Below, one piece after another: positions 50,807 through 61,100 of a DNA stretch of 64,000 nt. The DNA comes from Bacteroidales bacterium. GTDB taxonomy: Bacteria > Bacteroidota > Bacteroidia > Bacteroidales > UBA12077. The translations under genes and the position numbers were made by a program. Location: NCBI GenBank assembly GCA_019038645.1, contig JAHOYT010000054.1:1-64000 (forward strand), in the 5' to 3' direction. Every line of letters begins with the position of its first letter. Position 1 is the first letter of the stretch. Under the pieces are notes generated by a model. The model was given only the letters and a program-made list of their open reading frames with translations. It searched no databases and had not been told where the DNA came from.

Positions 50807-50822
50807 TTCAAGATAAGTGCCG
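50807..50822 (-). promoter_or_regulatory. Candidate sigma-54 promoter (CGGCACTTATCTTGAA on minus strand)
   Basis: Near match to TGGCAC-N5-TTGC (GG-N10-GA instead of GC), 34 nt before permease start. Confidence 0.4.
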
Positions 50823-50897
50823 TAATTACAAATGTATTGTAAGTCAGTTAAATGCTAATATAAATTCATTGATAAAGTTCACAAATGTAGCAAAATG

Positions 50898-50921
50898 ATC
50901 AATTTGCTGTAGCAAATTGAT
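50898..50921. promoter_or_regulatory. Perfect inverted repeat ATCAATTTGCT-GT-AGCAAATTGAT (candidate response-regulator site)
   Basis: 11-bp arms, 2-nt centre; extra half-site AGCAAAATGAT immediately left. Confidence 0.6.
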
Positions 50922-50931
50922 ACAGTATATT

Positions 50932-50961
50932 TTGAAATTAATCTTAGGCTCAATACATTTG
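50932..50961 (+). promoter_or_regulatory. Promoter of response-regulator gene: TTG-N19-TACATTTG
   Basis: Bacteroidetes-type -33/-7. Confidence 0.5.
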
Positions 50962-50980
50962 AATTCTAATACTTAAAATT

Positions 50981-52351
50981 TTGAATAAAGGTAAAGGAAA
51001 AATATTAATTGTTGACGACAATAAAAGTTTATTAAAAGCTCTAGAATTACTTTTAACAAAGGAATTTGAATTAATTCAAACCATAAGTAATCCTAATTTA
51101 ATTCCTGAAACTATCAGAGCTAATGACTTTGACATTGTGTTACTTGATATGAACTATAAGGCTGGATTAAATACAGGTACTGAAGGATTATATTGGTTAA
51201 AAGAAATTCAAAAGTTCGATAAAGATATAGTTGTAATAATGATAACTGCTTATGGAGATATAAATCTTGCAGTTAATACAATGAAGGAAGGTGCAACCGA
51301 TTTTATTTTAAAGCCTTGGGAAGATAGTAAACTCTTAATTACTTTAAAAAATGCTTTAAAATTAAGAGAATCAAAAAGGGAAATTGGTAGCCTAAAACAA
51401 AAACAAAAGCATTTGATTAATGATATGGATAAACCATATTCAAAAATAATAGGGAACTCACCTGCGATGCAAGAAATTTTTCGAAAGATTAAAAAGGTTT
51501 CTAAAACGGATGCAAATATCCTATTATTAGGTGAAAATGGTACAGGAAAAGAACTGATAGCAAGAGAAATTCACAGGCAATCATTAAGAAAGGATCGAAT
51601 TTTTTTTGGTGTTGATTTAGGTGCTATAAGTGAAACTCTTTTCGAAAGTGAGTTATTTGGACATACTAAAGGCGCTTTTACCGATGCAAAAGAAGAAAGG
51701 GCTGGCAAATTCGAATCTGCATCAAAAGGTACAATATTTTTGGACGAAATAGGGAATCTATCATTAAATATGCAAGCCAAACTATTATCGGTTCTGGAGA
51801 AAAGATTCATTACTAAAGTTGGTGCCGATATAGAAATTCCAATTGATGTAAGGATTATTTCAGCTACAAATCAAGATTTAAAAAAACTAATTAACAATAA
51901 TCAATTTAGAGAAGATTTATTATATAGAATTAATACAATTGAAATTGAAATTCCACCATTGCGGGAAAGACAGGACGACATTATTGAGATAGCAAATCAT
52001 TATTTAAAAATTTATGAATCTAGATATAAGAAAGAAAACCTAACTTTAGATGAGAATACACTTGCCAGATTGCAAAAATATCATTGGCCTGGAAACATTA
52101 GAGAACTTAGGCATGCAATCGAAAAAGCTGTAATTTTAACGGAATCAAATAAGATTTCTATTTCAGATTTAAGTATAGATAGTGAATTCATTAGTCCTGC
52201 AGATAAGTTGTCTCTTGATGAAATTGAAAAACATGCTATTTTAAAGGTGCTTAAAAAAAATAAATGGAATCACAGTCATGCAGCAAATGAATTAAAGATT
52301 GCTCGAACAACCCTTATTCGAAAGTTAAAGAAGTATGGTCTTCATAATTAA
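50981..52351 (+). CDS. Sigma-54-dependent response regulator (NtrC family)
   Basis: Receiver, GENGTGKELIAREIH Walker A, ESELFGHTKGAFTDA, C-terminal Fis-type HTH. Confidence 0.95.
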   Translation: MNKGKGKILIVDDNKSLLKALELLLTKEFELIQTISNPNLIPETIRANDFDIVLLDMNYKAGLNTGTEGLYWLKEIQKFDKDIVVIMITAYGDINLAVNTMKEGATDFILKPWEDSKLLITLKNALKLRESKREIGSLKQKQKHLINDMDKPYSKIIGNSPAMQEIFRKIKKVSKTDANILLLGENGTGKELIAREIHRQSLRKDRIFFGVDLGAISETLFESELFGHTKGAFTDAKEERAGKFESASKGTIFLDEIGNLSLNMQAKLLSVLEKRFITKVGADIEIPIDVRIISATNQDLKKLINNNQFREDLLYRINTIEIEIPPLRERQDDIIEIANHYLKIYESRYKKENLTLDENTLARLQKYHWPGNIRELRHAIEKAVILTESNKISISDLSIDSEFISPADKLSLDEIEKHAILKVLKKNKWNHSHAANELKIARTTLIRKLKKYGLHN

Positions 52352-52359
52352 AGTAACTC

Positions 52360-53709
52360 ATGATATATAAGAAATTTTATATAAATATTGTTGTCAGAGT
52401 AGTTCTTTTATTAGCAACTTGTTTTTTAATTACTTTTTCATTTCCTACCCAAAAAGCATTCTTGATAATAAATCATTTAGCTCTATTAATTATTCAAATA
52501 ATTTTACTTGTTAGATATTTAAATAAAACCAACTATGAACTAGCTGATTTCTTTGAGAGTGTTGTTAATAAGGATTATAACTTCTTGCAGTTTTCTAAAA
52601 AAAAGGGAAAGTCGTATTCAAAATTATATGAATCGTTAACTGTAATAAGTGATGCATTAAAGAAATCTGAAATAGAAAATATTTTTAAATCCCAATATTT
52701 ACTTGCGGCTATTGAAAATGTAGGAACTGGATTAATTTGGTTCGATGATAAGGGAAATGTGCTTTTAGTAAATAAATCTACAAGGGAACTGCTAAGTATA
52801 AGCACGTTATCAAATATTTCTGAGTTAGATTATGTAATGAAAGGATTTTCTCAAATAATAAATGAAATTAAACCTTCAGAAAATAGATTAATTAAACTAT
52901 ATATAGGAGATGATTATAGACAGATTTCAATAAAATCTACAGAACTTATACAACAGGGTAAACACATTAAGTTAATTTCTTTGCAGGATATTAAAAACGA
53001 ACTTGACGAAGTAGAATTGGATTCATGGCAAAAGTTAATTAGAGTCCTGGCACATGAAATAATGAACTCTATCGGACCAATAACTACAACTACAACTGCA
53101 ATTTTAAGGTATTTTAGAAATGATCAAGGAATGACAATAGATTTAAATAATATAGATAAAACAACCATAGATAATACAATAAAAGGGCTTGAAATAATTG
53201 AAGATCGTAGTGTTGGTTTAAAAGAATTTGTAAGCAATTATAGGCAATTAACTAATTTGCCGAAACCAATTATTTCCGAAATAAAGCTAAATTCTTTTGT
53301 TGAAAATATCAGTTTATTATTTAAGGAAGAATTTCTGGATAGAAATATTGATTTTAATTATGTTGTTGAACCAAAAGATAAGAGTTTATCAGCTGATGAG
53401 AAACTTATTTCCCATGTCATAATAAATCTCTTGAAAAATTCTATTGAAGCTGTTCGATCTATTAAAAAACCTAAAATAGATCTGAAAGTTTTTGAAAACA
53501 AAAACAATGAAATAGTAATTCAAGTTAGAGATAATGGACCTGGAATTCCCGAAGAAATTATTGATAAAATATTTATACCATTCTTTACAGCCAAAGAAGA
53601 AGGTTCAGGAATTGGATTAAGCTTATCGCGTCAGATTATGCGATTGCATAATGGTTCAATTAAGGTAAAATCTTCAAAAGGAGGAACAGATTTTCAATTG
53701 ATTTTTTAA
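52360..53709 (+). CDS. PAS-containing sensor histidine kinase
   Basis: [45 protein letters not shown]. Confidence 0.95.
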   Translation: MIYKKFYINIVVRVVLLLATCFLITFSFPTQKAFLIINHLALLIIQIILLVRYLNKTNYELADFFESVVNKDYNFLQFSKKKGKSYSKLYESLTVISDALKKSEIENIFKSQYLLAAIENVGTGLIWFDDKGNVLLVNKSTRELLSISTLSNISELDYVMKGFSQIINEIKPSENRLIKLYIGDDYRQISIKSTELIQQGKHIKLISLQDIKNELDEVELDSWQKLIRVLAHEIMNSIGPITTTTTAILRYFRNDQGMTIDLNNIDKTTIDNTIKGLEIIEDRSVGLKEFVSNYRQLTNLPKPIISEIKLNSFVENISLLFKEEFLDRNIDFNYVVEPKDKSLSADEKLISHVIINLLKNSIEAVRSIKKPKIDLKVFENKNNEIVIQVRDNGPGIPEEIIDKIFIPFFTAKEEGSGIGLSLSRQIMRLHNGSIKVKSSKGGTDFQLIF

Positions 53710-53833
53710 TGCTTGTACGTTAGTCTAAATATTTATAAAAATGATTACAATAAAAAATAAGCACTAATTTAGATTTATTTGTTAGAAACACACAATTAAC
53801 AATATAAATTACAATCGGATCTCATTAAACAGT

Positions 53834-54859
53834 CTAAAAATTCCACCAATCAACTTTTGAAGTGGTAAGCTGATTGTAAATGACAATAATATTCTCTTTA
53901 AATTGATCTTCGTTTCCTTTTAAATCATGATCCATAATATCGCATATTGCAATAATCTGATCAAGACTTAAGTTTTGTTTTTTTAAACGCTCAATTTTTT
54001 GGGCTAGGGTTTTAAAATAATCTGATTGTTCTTTTAAAATAATTTTTTCTCCAATTTCTCCATGACCCGGAATTACGGTGTAAATATTTTCTTTATAAAG
54101 ATCATCCAGTATTTTTACCCAGGTATAAATATCTACTCCATGTTCTTCAATGGTATAAGGAAACATCTTATTAAAAATAAGATCTCCCATATGGATTACA
54201 TTGTGATTTGAAAATTTCACCAGTATATTATCGTTTGTATGTCCCGGACCTGGATGTTCAAGCATAATTCGTTCATTTGCAATTCTGAATCGGTAAAAGT
54301 TTTCAAATGCGATATCCGGTTCTCTTAATTTAATATTTTTAATATCTTCAAAATATTCCAAATTGGTTTCATAGTCCTTTTTTAGGGAAATGAATTCTTC
54401 ACTTTCTTTATTTTCAATTAATCCCATTTGTAATTTTAGATTAACTAAATAGCCCGGAAGTACATTGTTTATATAATTATCCAAATTCTTTTTATTAAAT
54501 AAATCGTTATTTTTTGATAAATCCTGATGGGCAATTATCTTAACATCTCGTGGAAAGCCAACAATACCATTAATATGATCACCATGAAAATGTGTTAATA
54601 TTAAATATTTAATTGGCTTGTTCGAAACAGATTTTATTATGGACACTATTTTTGCACCATTTTCTGGTGTACTACCGGCATCAACCACAACAATTCCTTT
54701 TTTCGTTACAAGGAAAGCAACATTTCCACCACTAATTTCGGTTATTACATAAAGGTTATGGCTTACTTCGATATAATTAAAATCTTCCTGTGAATTTGAA
54801 GTTTTTGTAAATAAAAGGATTATAATTTGAAGAGATAATAGAATGATTTTTATTTTCAT
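53834..54859 (-). CDS. Secreted MBL-fold metallo-hydrolase
   Basis: Signal peptide; LTHFHGDHINGIVG; GPGHTNDNI; VIPGHGEIG. Confidence 0.92.
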   Translation of the reverse strand: MKIKIILLSLQIIILLFTKTSNSQEDFNYIEVSHNLYVITEISGGNVAFLVTKKGIVVVDAGSTPENGAKIVSIIKSVSNKPIKYLILTHFHGDHINGIVGFPRDVKIIAHQDLSKNNDLFNKKNLDNYINNVLPGYLVNLKLQMGLIENKESEEFISLKKDYETNLEYFEDIKNIKLREPDIAFENFYRFRIANERIMLEHPGPGHTNDNILVKFSNHNVIHMGDLIFNKMFPYTIEEHGVDIYTWVKILDDLYKENIYTVIPGHGEIGEKIILKEQSDYFKTLAQKIERLKKQNLSLDQIIAICDIMDHDLKGNEDQFKENIIVIYNQLTTSKVDWWNF

Positions 54860-54936
54860 TTTGAGATTCTAGTTTTGATATAAGTCTTAAAAAAATACCC
54901 TTCAATAAAGGGTATCTCAGTTTTTGTAGACTAAAA

Positions 54937-56205
54937 TTATTTCTTTTTTAATTTGGATTCCAGCTTCTTTATTTTTCTGGTAAGTTCGTCATTAGTATTC
55001 TGAAGTTCAACCATCTGTGTTTCTGATTCTTCTGCCCTTCTTGATGATTCTTCCTGTGTAGCTTGCAATTCTTCCATATTCTGACGCATTTCTTCTTCCT
55101 GAGCCGACATTTCTTCAGCTTGTTGCTGAGTTTTTTCAAGAAGTTCTGAAGTACGCCTGTTTGTTTCCGCCATATTAAGCGAACTGGCAATACTTAACGA
55201 TGCCTGTTCAAGAAATTCAATCTGAAATTTTTCGAATAAATTAAACGAAGCAATCTCAATAACACCTAATACTTCTTCTTCCATTTTCATAGGAATGAGC
55301 AATAAACTGTTCGGATTTGATCCGCCCAGACCACTTGTAATCTGAATATAACTATCCGGAATTTCTGTTAAATGAATTGTCTGTTTTTCAAGTGCACAAT
55401 TTCCAACCAATCCTTCTCCCAATTCAAATACTTTTTTAATATATTTTCTTCTGTTAAAAGCATAAAATGATTGTAACTCCAGAGTAATATTGTTCTGATC
55501 ATCGCTATTTCTTATAAATATTCCACCCTGATTAGCATTCATGTAGTTTACAATATAACTTAATATCTGATAAGATAATTCAGCTACATCATCCTGTTTT
55601 CTTAAAATTTCGTTTAGTTTGGCTAATCCCTCATTTACCCAGGATCTTTTTTCTTCTTCAATATGTTTTTCTTCCTGTATTTTAGTTGCTTCCTGAAGCT
55701 TTTTTCTCATTTCCATCAACGCTGATCTTAAATGGTCCGATTCACCCAGAAGTTCTATTTCATGATCAAGGTTTCCTTCTCCCACTTGTCTGGCAAATTC
55801 TGCAGTATCTCTCAGATTATTAATCATTTTTTCCAACGCAATGTTCATTTGGCCTGTTTCGTCATTATTTTTCTTAATTTCTTCATTAATTTCAACTGAT
55901 AAATCACCGTTCGATATTTTCTTTAAAGCGTTGATAGAACCTTTAATAGGTTTTTGTATATATTTTTTAAAAATTAGGTTTCCCATAAGTAATATTAAAT
56001 ATCCTACTGGAACATACCAAATTAAATACTTAATTCCGTACATACCAATTACAAAGGAGATAACTCCAACAAGAAGATTTGTACTGAGTATTGCCATCGC
56101 CGATTTGAATATTATCGTTCCACGATATCTTAGCCGGTTAACAACAATACCTAACGGAATAGCAACGAAAATCATAAATAAAATAAATACGAATAAAGGA
56201 TTCAT
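54937..56205 (-). CDS. Membrane protein with HAMP, GAF and coiled-coil domains (start re-called from 56349 to 56205)
   Basis: MNPLFVFILFMIFVAIPLGIVVN TM; HAMP KPIKGSINALKKISNGDLSVEI; GAF QGGIFIRN...GLVGNCALEKQTIHLTEIP; C-terminal coiled coil. Confidence 0.75.
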   Translation of the reverse strand: MNPLFVFILFMIFVAIPLGIVVNRLRYRGTIIFKSAMAILSTNLLVGVISFVIGMYGIKYLIWYVPVGYLILLMGNLIFKKYIQKPIKGSINALKKISNGDLSVEINEEIKKNNDETGQMNIALEKMINNLRDTAEFARQVGEGNLDHEIELLGESDHLRSALMEMRKKLQEATKIQEEKHIEEEKRSWVNEGLAKLNEILRKQDDVAELSYQILSYIVNYMNANQGGIFIRNSDDQNNITLELQSFYAFNRRKYIKKVFELGEGLVGNCALEKQTIHLTEIPDSYIQITSGLGGSNPNSLLLIPMKMEEEVLGVIEIASFNLFEKFQIEFLEQASLSIASSLNMAETNRRTSELLEKTQQQAEEMSAQEEEMRQNMEELQATQEESSRRAEESETQMVELQNTNDELTRKIKKLESKLKKK

Positions 56206-56391
56206 AAGCTTAGATTTTTGGTCCGTTCCAAAATACGATTTTTTTGACAAAAAGAAAAATCTAAATATATAAAGGCTTGTATGTGTTGTAGTTATATTGT
56301 TATAATGACTTGCTAAATTAAGAGAAATAAATATACTATTAATCTGCATTCTGTTTCAAATATTAAACGTTGTACCATTTTATATGTCATA

Positions 56392-56420
56392 TTGTTAATT
56401 CAATTTATTCATTATCTTTG
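56392..56420 (+). promoter_or_regulatory. Promoter TTG-N18-TATCTTTG
   Basis: Matches Bacteroidetes -33/-7; overlaps the automatic ORF start. Confidence 0.55.
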
Positions 56421-56424
56421 GATC

Positions 56425-56799
56425 GTGGTAAAAAATAAATATAGCATATTACCTTTCTTACTTTTAGCGTGGACTATAATTTTTGCTCACAGTGTTATCC
56501 CGCATCATCATTCAGAGAATTTTCATTCCGAATGTAGTCATCACTCCCATGAAACTCATTTTTCTGAAATGTCAGAAATTCATGATTGTAATCACGAGTG
56601 TAATGATCATACCTGCCATTTTCATGTTGATGTTTTAACGAAGGTTTCTGTTGATAATGTTTTTATCACAAATAACATAAATACATTTTTAAATAATCTC
56701 AACTTTTCAGAATCATATGATAATGGTTTCTTTGTTGATTTTATTTCTAATCAGATACCAAAAACCAATCATCTTCGCGGTCCTCCTGTACTTGTTTAA
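56425..56799 (+). CDS. Small membrane-anchored His-rich protein with C-terminal RGPP motif (GTG start; ORF track start 56392 overlaps promoter)
   Basis: TM then HSVIPHHHSENFHSECSHHSHETHF...HDCNHECNDHTCHFHVD; ends NHLRGPPVLV. Confidence 0.65.
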   Translation: MVKNKYSILPFLLLAWTIIFAHSVIPHHHSENFHSECSHHSHETHFSEMSEIHDCNHECNDHTCHFHVDVLTKVSVDNVFITNNINTFLNNLNFSESYDNGFFVDFISNQIPKTNHLRGPPVLV

Positions 56800-56860
56800 T
56801 GAGGTTTTCAATTCCAACAAGGAATTTTATTTTTTTCTTTAATCCAAATCTTAAATTATA

Positions 56861-58126
56861 ATGAGAAAATTCACAGTTGTTCTCATATCAATGGTTTATA
56901 TAACCATGATGAGTTGTAAACATAATGATGATCATAATCATGATGATCACGGTCATTCACATGAAGAAGTAAGTGAACATACAGATCATGATAATGAACA
57001 TGAGCACGAAAAAGAAACAGAAGAACACGCACACGATCATTCAGTTGAAGAGCATAATCAGGATGAAGCAGAAGAACATGTACACAATCATACAGATGAA
57101 GAGCATAATCAGAATGAAACAGAGGAGCACGATCATAAGCACGAGTATAAAACAGCAAAAATACAGTTACAGTCATTTCATCAAATTATTAAAACAAGTG
57201 GCGAAATAATAAATTCTCCATCAGAGGAAATTGAGGTTGTAGCAACCAACAACGGAAGAATAAGCCTTTTTGCCGGTTTGGCAAAAGGTGTTAATGTTAA
57301 TACTGATCAAATTCTTTTTCAAATATCAGGAGATAATATTATAGATAACAACATTGCTTTAAGGTATAATACAGCAAAAGCAGATTTTGAAAAAGCAAAA
57401 TCAGATTTTGAAAGAGCTGAAAAATTGACTAAAAACAATATTATTTCTGAAAAGGAGTACGAACAAATTAAACTTGAATATTCAAATACAAAGTACGAAT
57501 ATGAATTAATTGCAAAATCATACAAAAAGGGTAGTGGCGTTGTAGCTTCTCCGTCAAAAGGTTATGTGAAAGAGTATTTTGTTAATGAGGGACAATATGT
57601 TGAAACCGGACAAAAGCTGGCCGTTATTAATAAACAGAGTAGATTAAGATTGGTAGCTGAAGTATCTCAAAAGTATGTTCACAATTTGCCTGAAATAGAA
57701 TCAGCCACTTTTCTAATTAATAATAGTGAAAAGGCATTCGATACTGAATCATTAGATGGGAAACTTATTTCATATGGTAAATCAGTTAATAGTAAAAGCT
57801 ATTATATCCCGGTAATCTTTGAAATCAAAAATGATAAAGATTTACTGCCCGGTTCTTTTACGCAGGTTTTTTTAAAAGGTAAAGAGCTGAAGGATGTTAT
57901 TGTTGTACCTGTATCGGCATTAATTGAAGAGCAAGACAATTATTTTGTTTTTGTTGAAGAAGATCATGATAAATTTCAGAAACGACATGTTATTTTAGGT
58001 GACAGTGACGGAACAAATGTATTGGTAAAAGAAGGTTTATCTGCCGGAGAAATTATTGTAACCGAAGGAACATATTTTGTTAAACTGGCAAGTATGTCAA
58101 ATGAACTTCCTGTACATAGTCATTAA
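56861..58126 (+). CDS. HME-RND efflux periplasmic adaptor (CusB/CzcB-like) with His-rich N-terminus
   Basis: Lipobox MMSC, His/Glu repeats, KGYVKEYFVNEGQYVETGQKLAVI; upstream of CusA-like gene. Confidence 0.9.
   Translation: MRKFTVVLISMVYITMMSCKHNDDHNHDDHGHSHEEVSEHTDHDNEHEHEKETEEHAHDHSVEEHNQDEAEEHVHNHTDEEHNQNETEEHDHKHEYKTAKIQLQSFHQIIKTSGEIINSPSEEIEVVATNNGRISLFAGLAKGVNVNTDQILFQISGDNIIDNNIALRYNTAKADFEKAKSDFERAEKLTKNNIISEKEYEQIKLEYSNTKYEYELIAKSYKKGSGVVASPSKGYVKEYFVNEGQYVETGQKLAVINKQSRLRLVAEVSQKYVHNLPEIESATFLINNSEKAFDTESLDGKLISYGKSVNSKSYYIPVIFEIKNDKDLLPGSFTQVFLKGKELKDVIVVPVSALIEEQDNYFVFVEEDHDKFQKRHVILGDSDGTNVLVKEGLSAGEIIVTEGTYFVKLASMSNELPVHSH
57014..57145 (+). repeat. 51-bp tandem repeat (17 aa E-T/A-EEHxHxHxxEEHNQx), 2 full copies plus partial third
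   Basis: ETEEHAHDHSVEEHNQD / EAEEHVHNHTDEEHNQN / ETEEHDHKHE. Confidence 0.8.
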
Positions 58127-58143
58127 CATTAAACCTGATAATT

Positions 58144-61100
58144 ATGCTAAATAAAATTATAAAATTTTCGCTGGAAAACAGGTTGCTGGTGGTTTTTGGT
58201 TCGGTTTTACTGCTTCTGTCCGGAGGATATGTGACATCCAGAATGGAAGTTGATATTTTCCCTGAATTAACTGCTCCTACAGTAGTTGTTATGACCGAAG
58301 CGCATGGTATGGCTCCTGAAGAAGTTGAAAAACTTGTAACTTTTCCAATAGAAACATCAGTTAACGGAGCAACGGATATTCGTCGCGTTCGATCTTCATC
58401 ATCAATGGGCTTTTCCATTGTTTGGGTTGAGTTTGACTGGGGGACAGATATATATAATGCCCGACAAACGGTAACTGAAAGGCTTGTGGCTGTTAAGGAT
58501 CAGTTACCAACACAGGCCGGTGATCCTTTTATTGCACCTCAATCATCTTTGCTGGGAGAAATAATGCTGGTTGCCATTACTTCTGATACAAAGTCGCCGA
58601 TGGAATTACGCACTATCGCTGAATGGAATCTGCGTCCCAGGTTACTTTCAATTGGTGGTGTAGCTCAGGTTTCAACAATTGGAGGGGAATTTAAGGAATA
58701 TCAAATATTGGTAAATCCTGACTTAATGAAATATTACAACGTTTCGTTTAGTGAGATTATTGAAAACAGCCAGTTAATGAACGAAAACGCTACCGGTGGA
58801 TTTATTGAGCAACATGGTAATCAGTATATGGTTCGGGGAATTATCCGAACAAATAATACAGATGAGCTTGGGAATGTCGTAATTAAAATGGCTGAAAATT
58901 ATCCCGTTAAAATCTCTGATGTTGCAAAAGTAAAAATTGGAAGCTCTCCTAAAATTGGTGACGCATCGTATCGTGGCGAAAAAGCTGTTATTTTATCAAT
59001 AACCAAACAGCCTAATGTAAATACAATTGAACTTACAAAAAGTGTAAATGAATCATTGGTTGATATACAGAAAAACATTGGAAATGAAATTCATTTTCAT
59101 ACAGATATCTATAACCAGTCTGAATTCATCAACACATCAATTAACAATGTAAAAAAGGCGTTAGTTGAAGGGTCTTTTTTTGTGATCATTATTCTTTTCT
59201 TATTCCTGATGAATTACAGAACAACTCTGATTTCACTTCTGGCAATTCCGCTTTCGTTATTAGTTACAATTCTTGTATTAAAAGCGTTGGGATTAACAAT
59301 TAATACAATGAGTCTGGGAGGGATGGCTATTGCAATCGGCTCTCTTGTTGATGATGCAATTATTGACGTTGAGAATGTTTACAAACGTTTGAAACAAAAC
59401 GTAGGATTTGAAACAACACACAGGGAAAAGCCATTAAAAGTTATTTTCGATGCTTCAACTGAAATAAGACCTTCAATCATGAATGCTACTATTATTATAA
59501 TTGTTGCATTTGTACCATTATTCTTTTTAGGTGGAATGGAAGGCCGGATGTTAAAACCTCTGGGTATATCATATATAGTTGCATTGTTTGCATCACTTGT
59601 TGTGGCAATTACTATTACCCCGGTTTTATGTAGTTATTTACTCACTAACGAAAAACGTTTAAAAAAGCATAAAAAAGGAAGTTGGTTAGAGAGGAAACTG
59701 AACAGGTTATATTTTGCCAGCCTAAAATGGGTTTTAAATAAGAAAACTGTCGTTCTAAGTTCCGCCTTTGCTCTGTTGATATTAGCAGTTGTTGTATTTA
59801 CCGGATTCGGGAGTAATTTTTTACCACCTTTTAACGAAGGTTCGCTCACGATAAATTTGAATTCTTTACCAGGGATTTCTCTGGAAGAATCATACAAACT
59901 TGGGAAAAAGGCCGATGATATTTTACTTGATATTCCAGAAATAAAATCAGTGGCACGAAGAACAGGACGTTCAGAATTGGCTGAGCATTCATTTGGTGTA
60001 AACGTATCTGAAATAGATGCTCCATTTGAATTAATAGACAGATCCAGAGCTGAGTTTTTGGCTGATGTAAGATCACAGCTTAAAACCATAAAAGGAGCAA
60101 CGGTGGAAGTCGGACAGCCTGTCACACACCGCATGGATCATATGTTATCAGGAACAAAGGCTAACATTGCCATTAAATTATTTGGTAACGAATTAAATGA
60201 AATGTTCCAGGTGGCTAATGTTATAAAAAGCGAAATTCAGGATATTGAAGGTATAGGCGATTTATTTGTTGAACAGCAAATCGAAATTCCTCAGTTAAAG
60301 ATAAAACCAAAACGTGATATGCTTGCTAAATACGGAATCCCGTTAAATAAATTTATGGAATTTGTCGATTATGCTTTTGCCGGTGAAAAAGTATCTGATG
60401 TTTTTGAGGATGAAAAATCATTTGATCTGGTTCTTCGTTTTGATGAGGAGCATAGAAATTCTATTGAGACAATTCAGGAGGCAATGATTGATACACATGA
60501 TGGCAAAAAAATACCGATTTATTATGTGGCTGATATTACATCATCTTCCGGCCCAAATACTATAAGTAGAGAAAATGTTCAGCGTAAAATTGTTGTTTCG
60601 GTAAATGTTGCTGATCGTGATGTAGGCAGTGTTGTAAAAGATATTATTGAAAGGGTTAATGATCACGTTATTTTGCCCGAAGGTTACCGGGTTGAATACG
60701 GAGGACAATTTGAAAGTGCTGCCAGTGCTTCAAGAACTTTAACCATAACTTCAATAATTGCAATTTTGGTAATATTCCTGATTCTTTTTCAGGAGTTTAA
60801 AAGTACAAAATTGGCATGGATTATTTTATTAAACCTTCCGTTAGCAATGATCGGAGGAGTTATTGCAATCAGGTTAACATCCGGAGTTGTAAGTATTCCT
60901 GTTATAATTGGATTTATTACATTATTTGGAATAGCAACGCGTAATGGGATTTTGCTTGTTTCAAGATACAGAAATATGGCAGAAAAAGGAATAGAGGTAT
61001 ATGATAGAGTTATAAGGGGTTCGCTGGACAGGTTAAATCCTATTCTAATGACAGCTCTTACGGCGGCTCTTGCTTTAATTCCATTAGCAATTGCAGGTGA

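Noticed and set aside
56883-57209. 97-aa minus ORF and 78-aa plus ORF over the His-rich repeats of the CusB-like gene
   Set aside because: Shadow frames of a repetitive CAT/GAA-rich coding region; no independent start signals.
59634-60134. 166-aa antisense ORF inside the CusA-like gene
   Set aside because: Sense strand encodes a canonical RND permease; long shadow ORF without RBS or promoter evidence.
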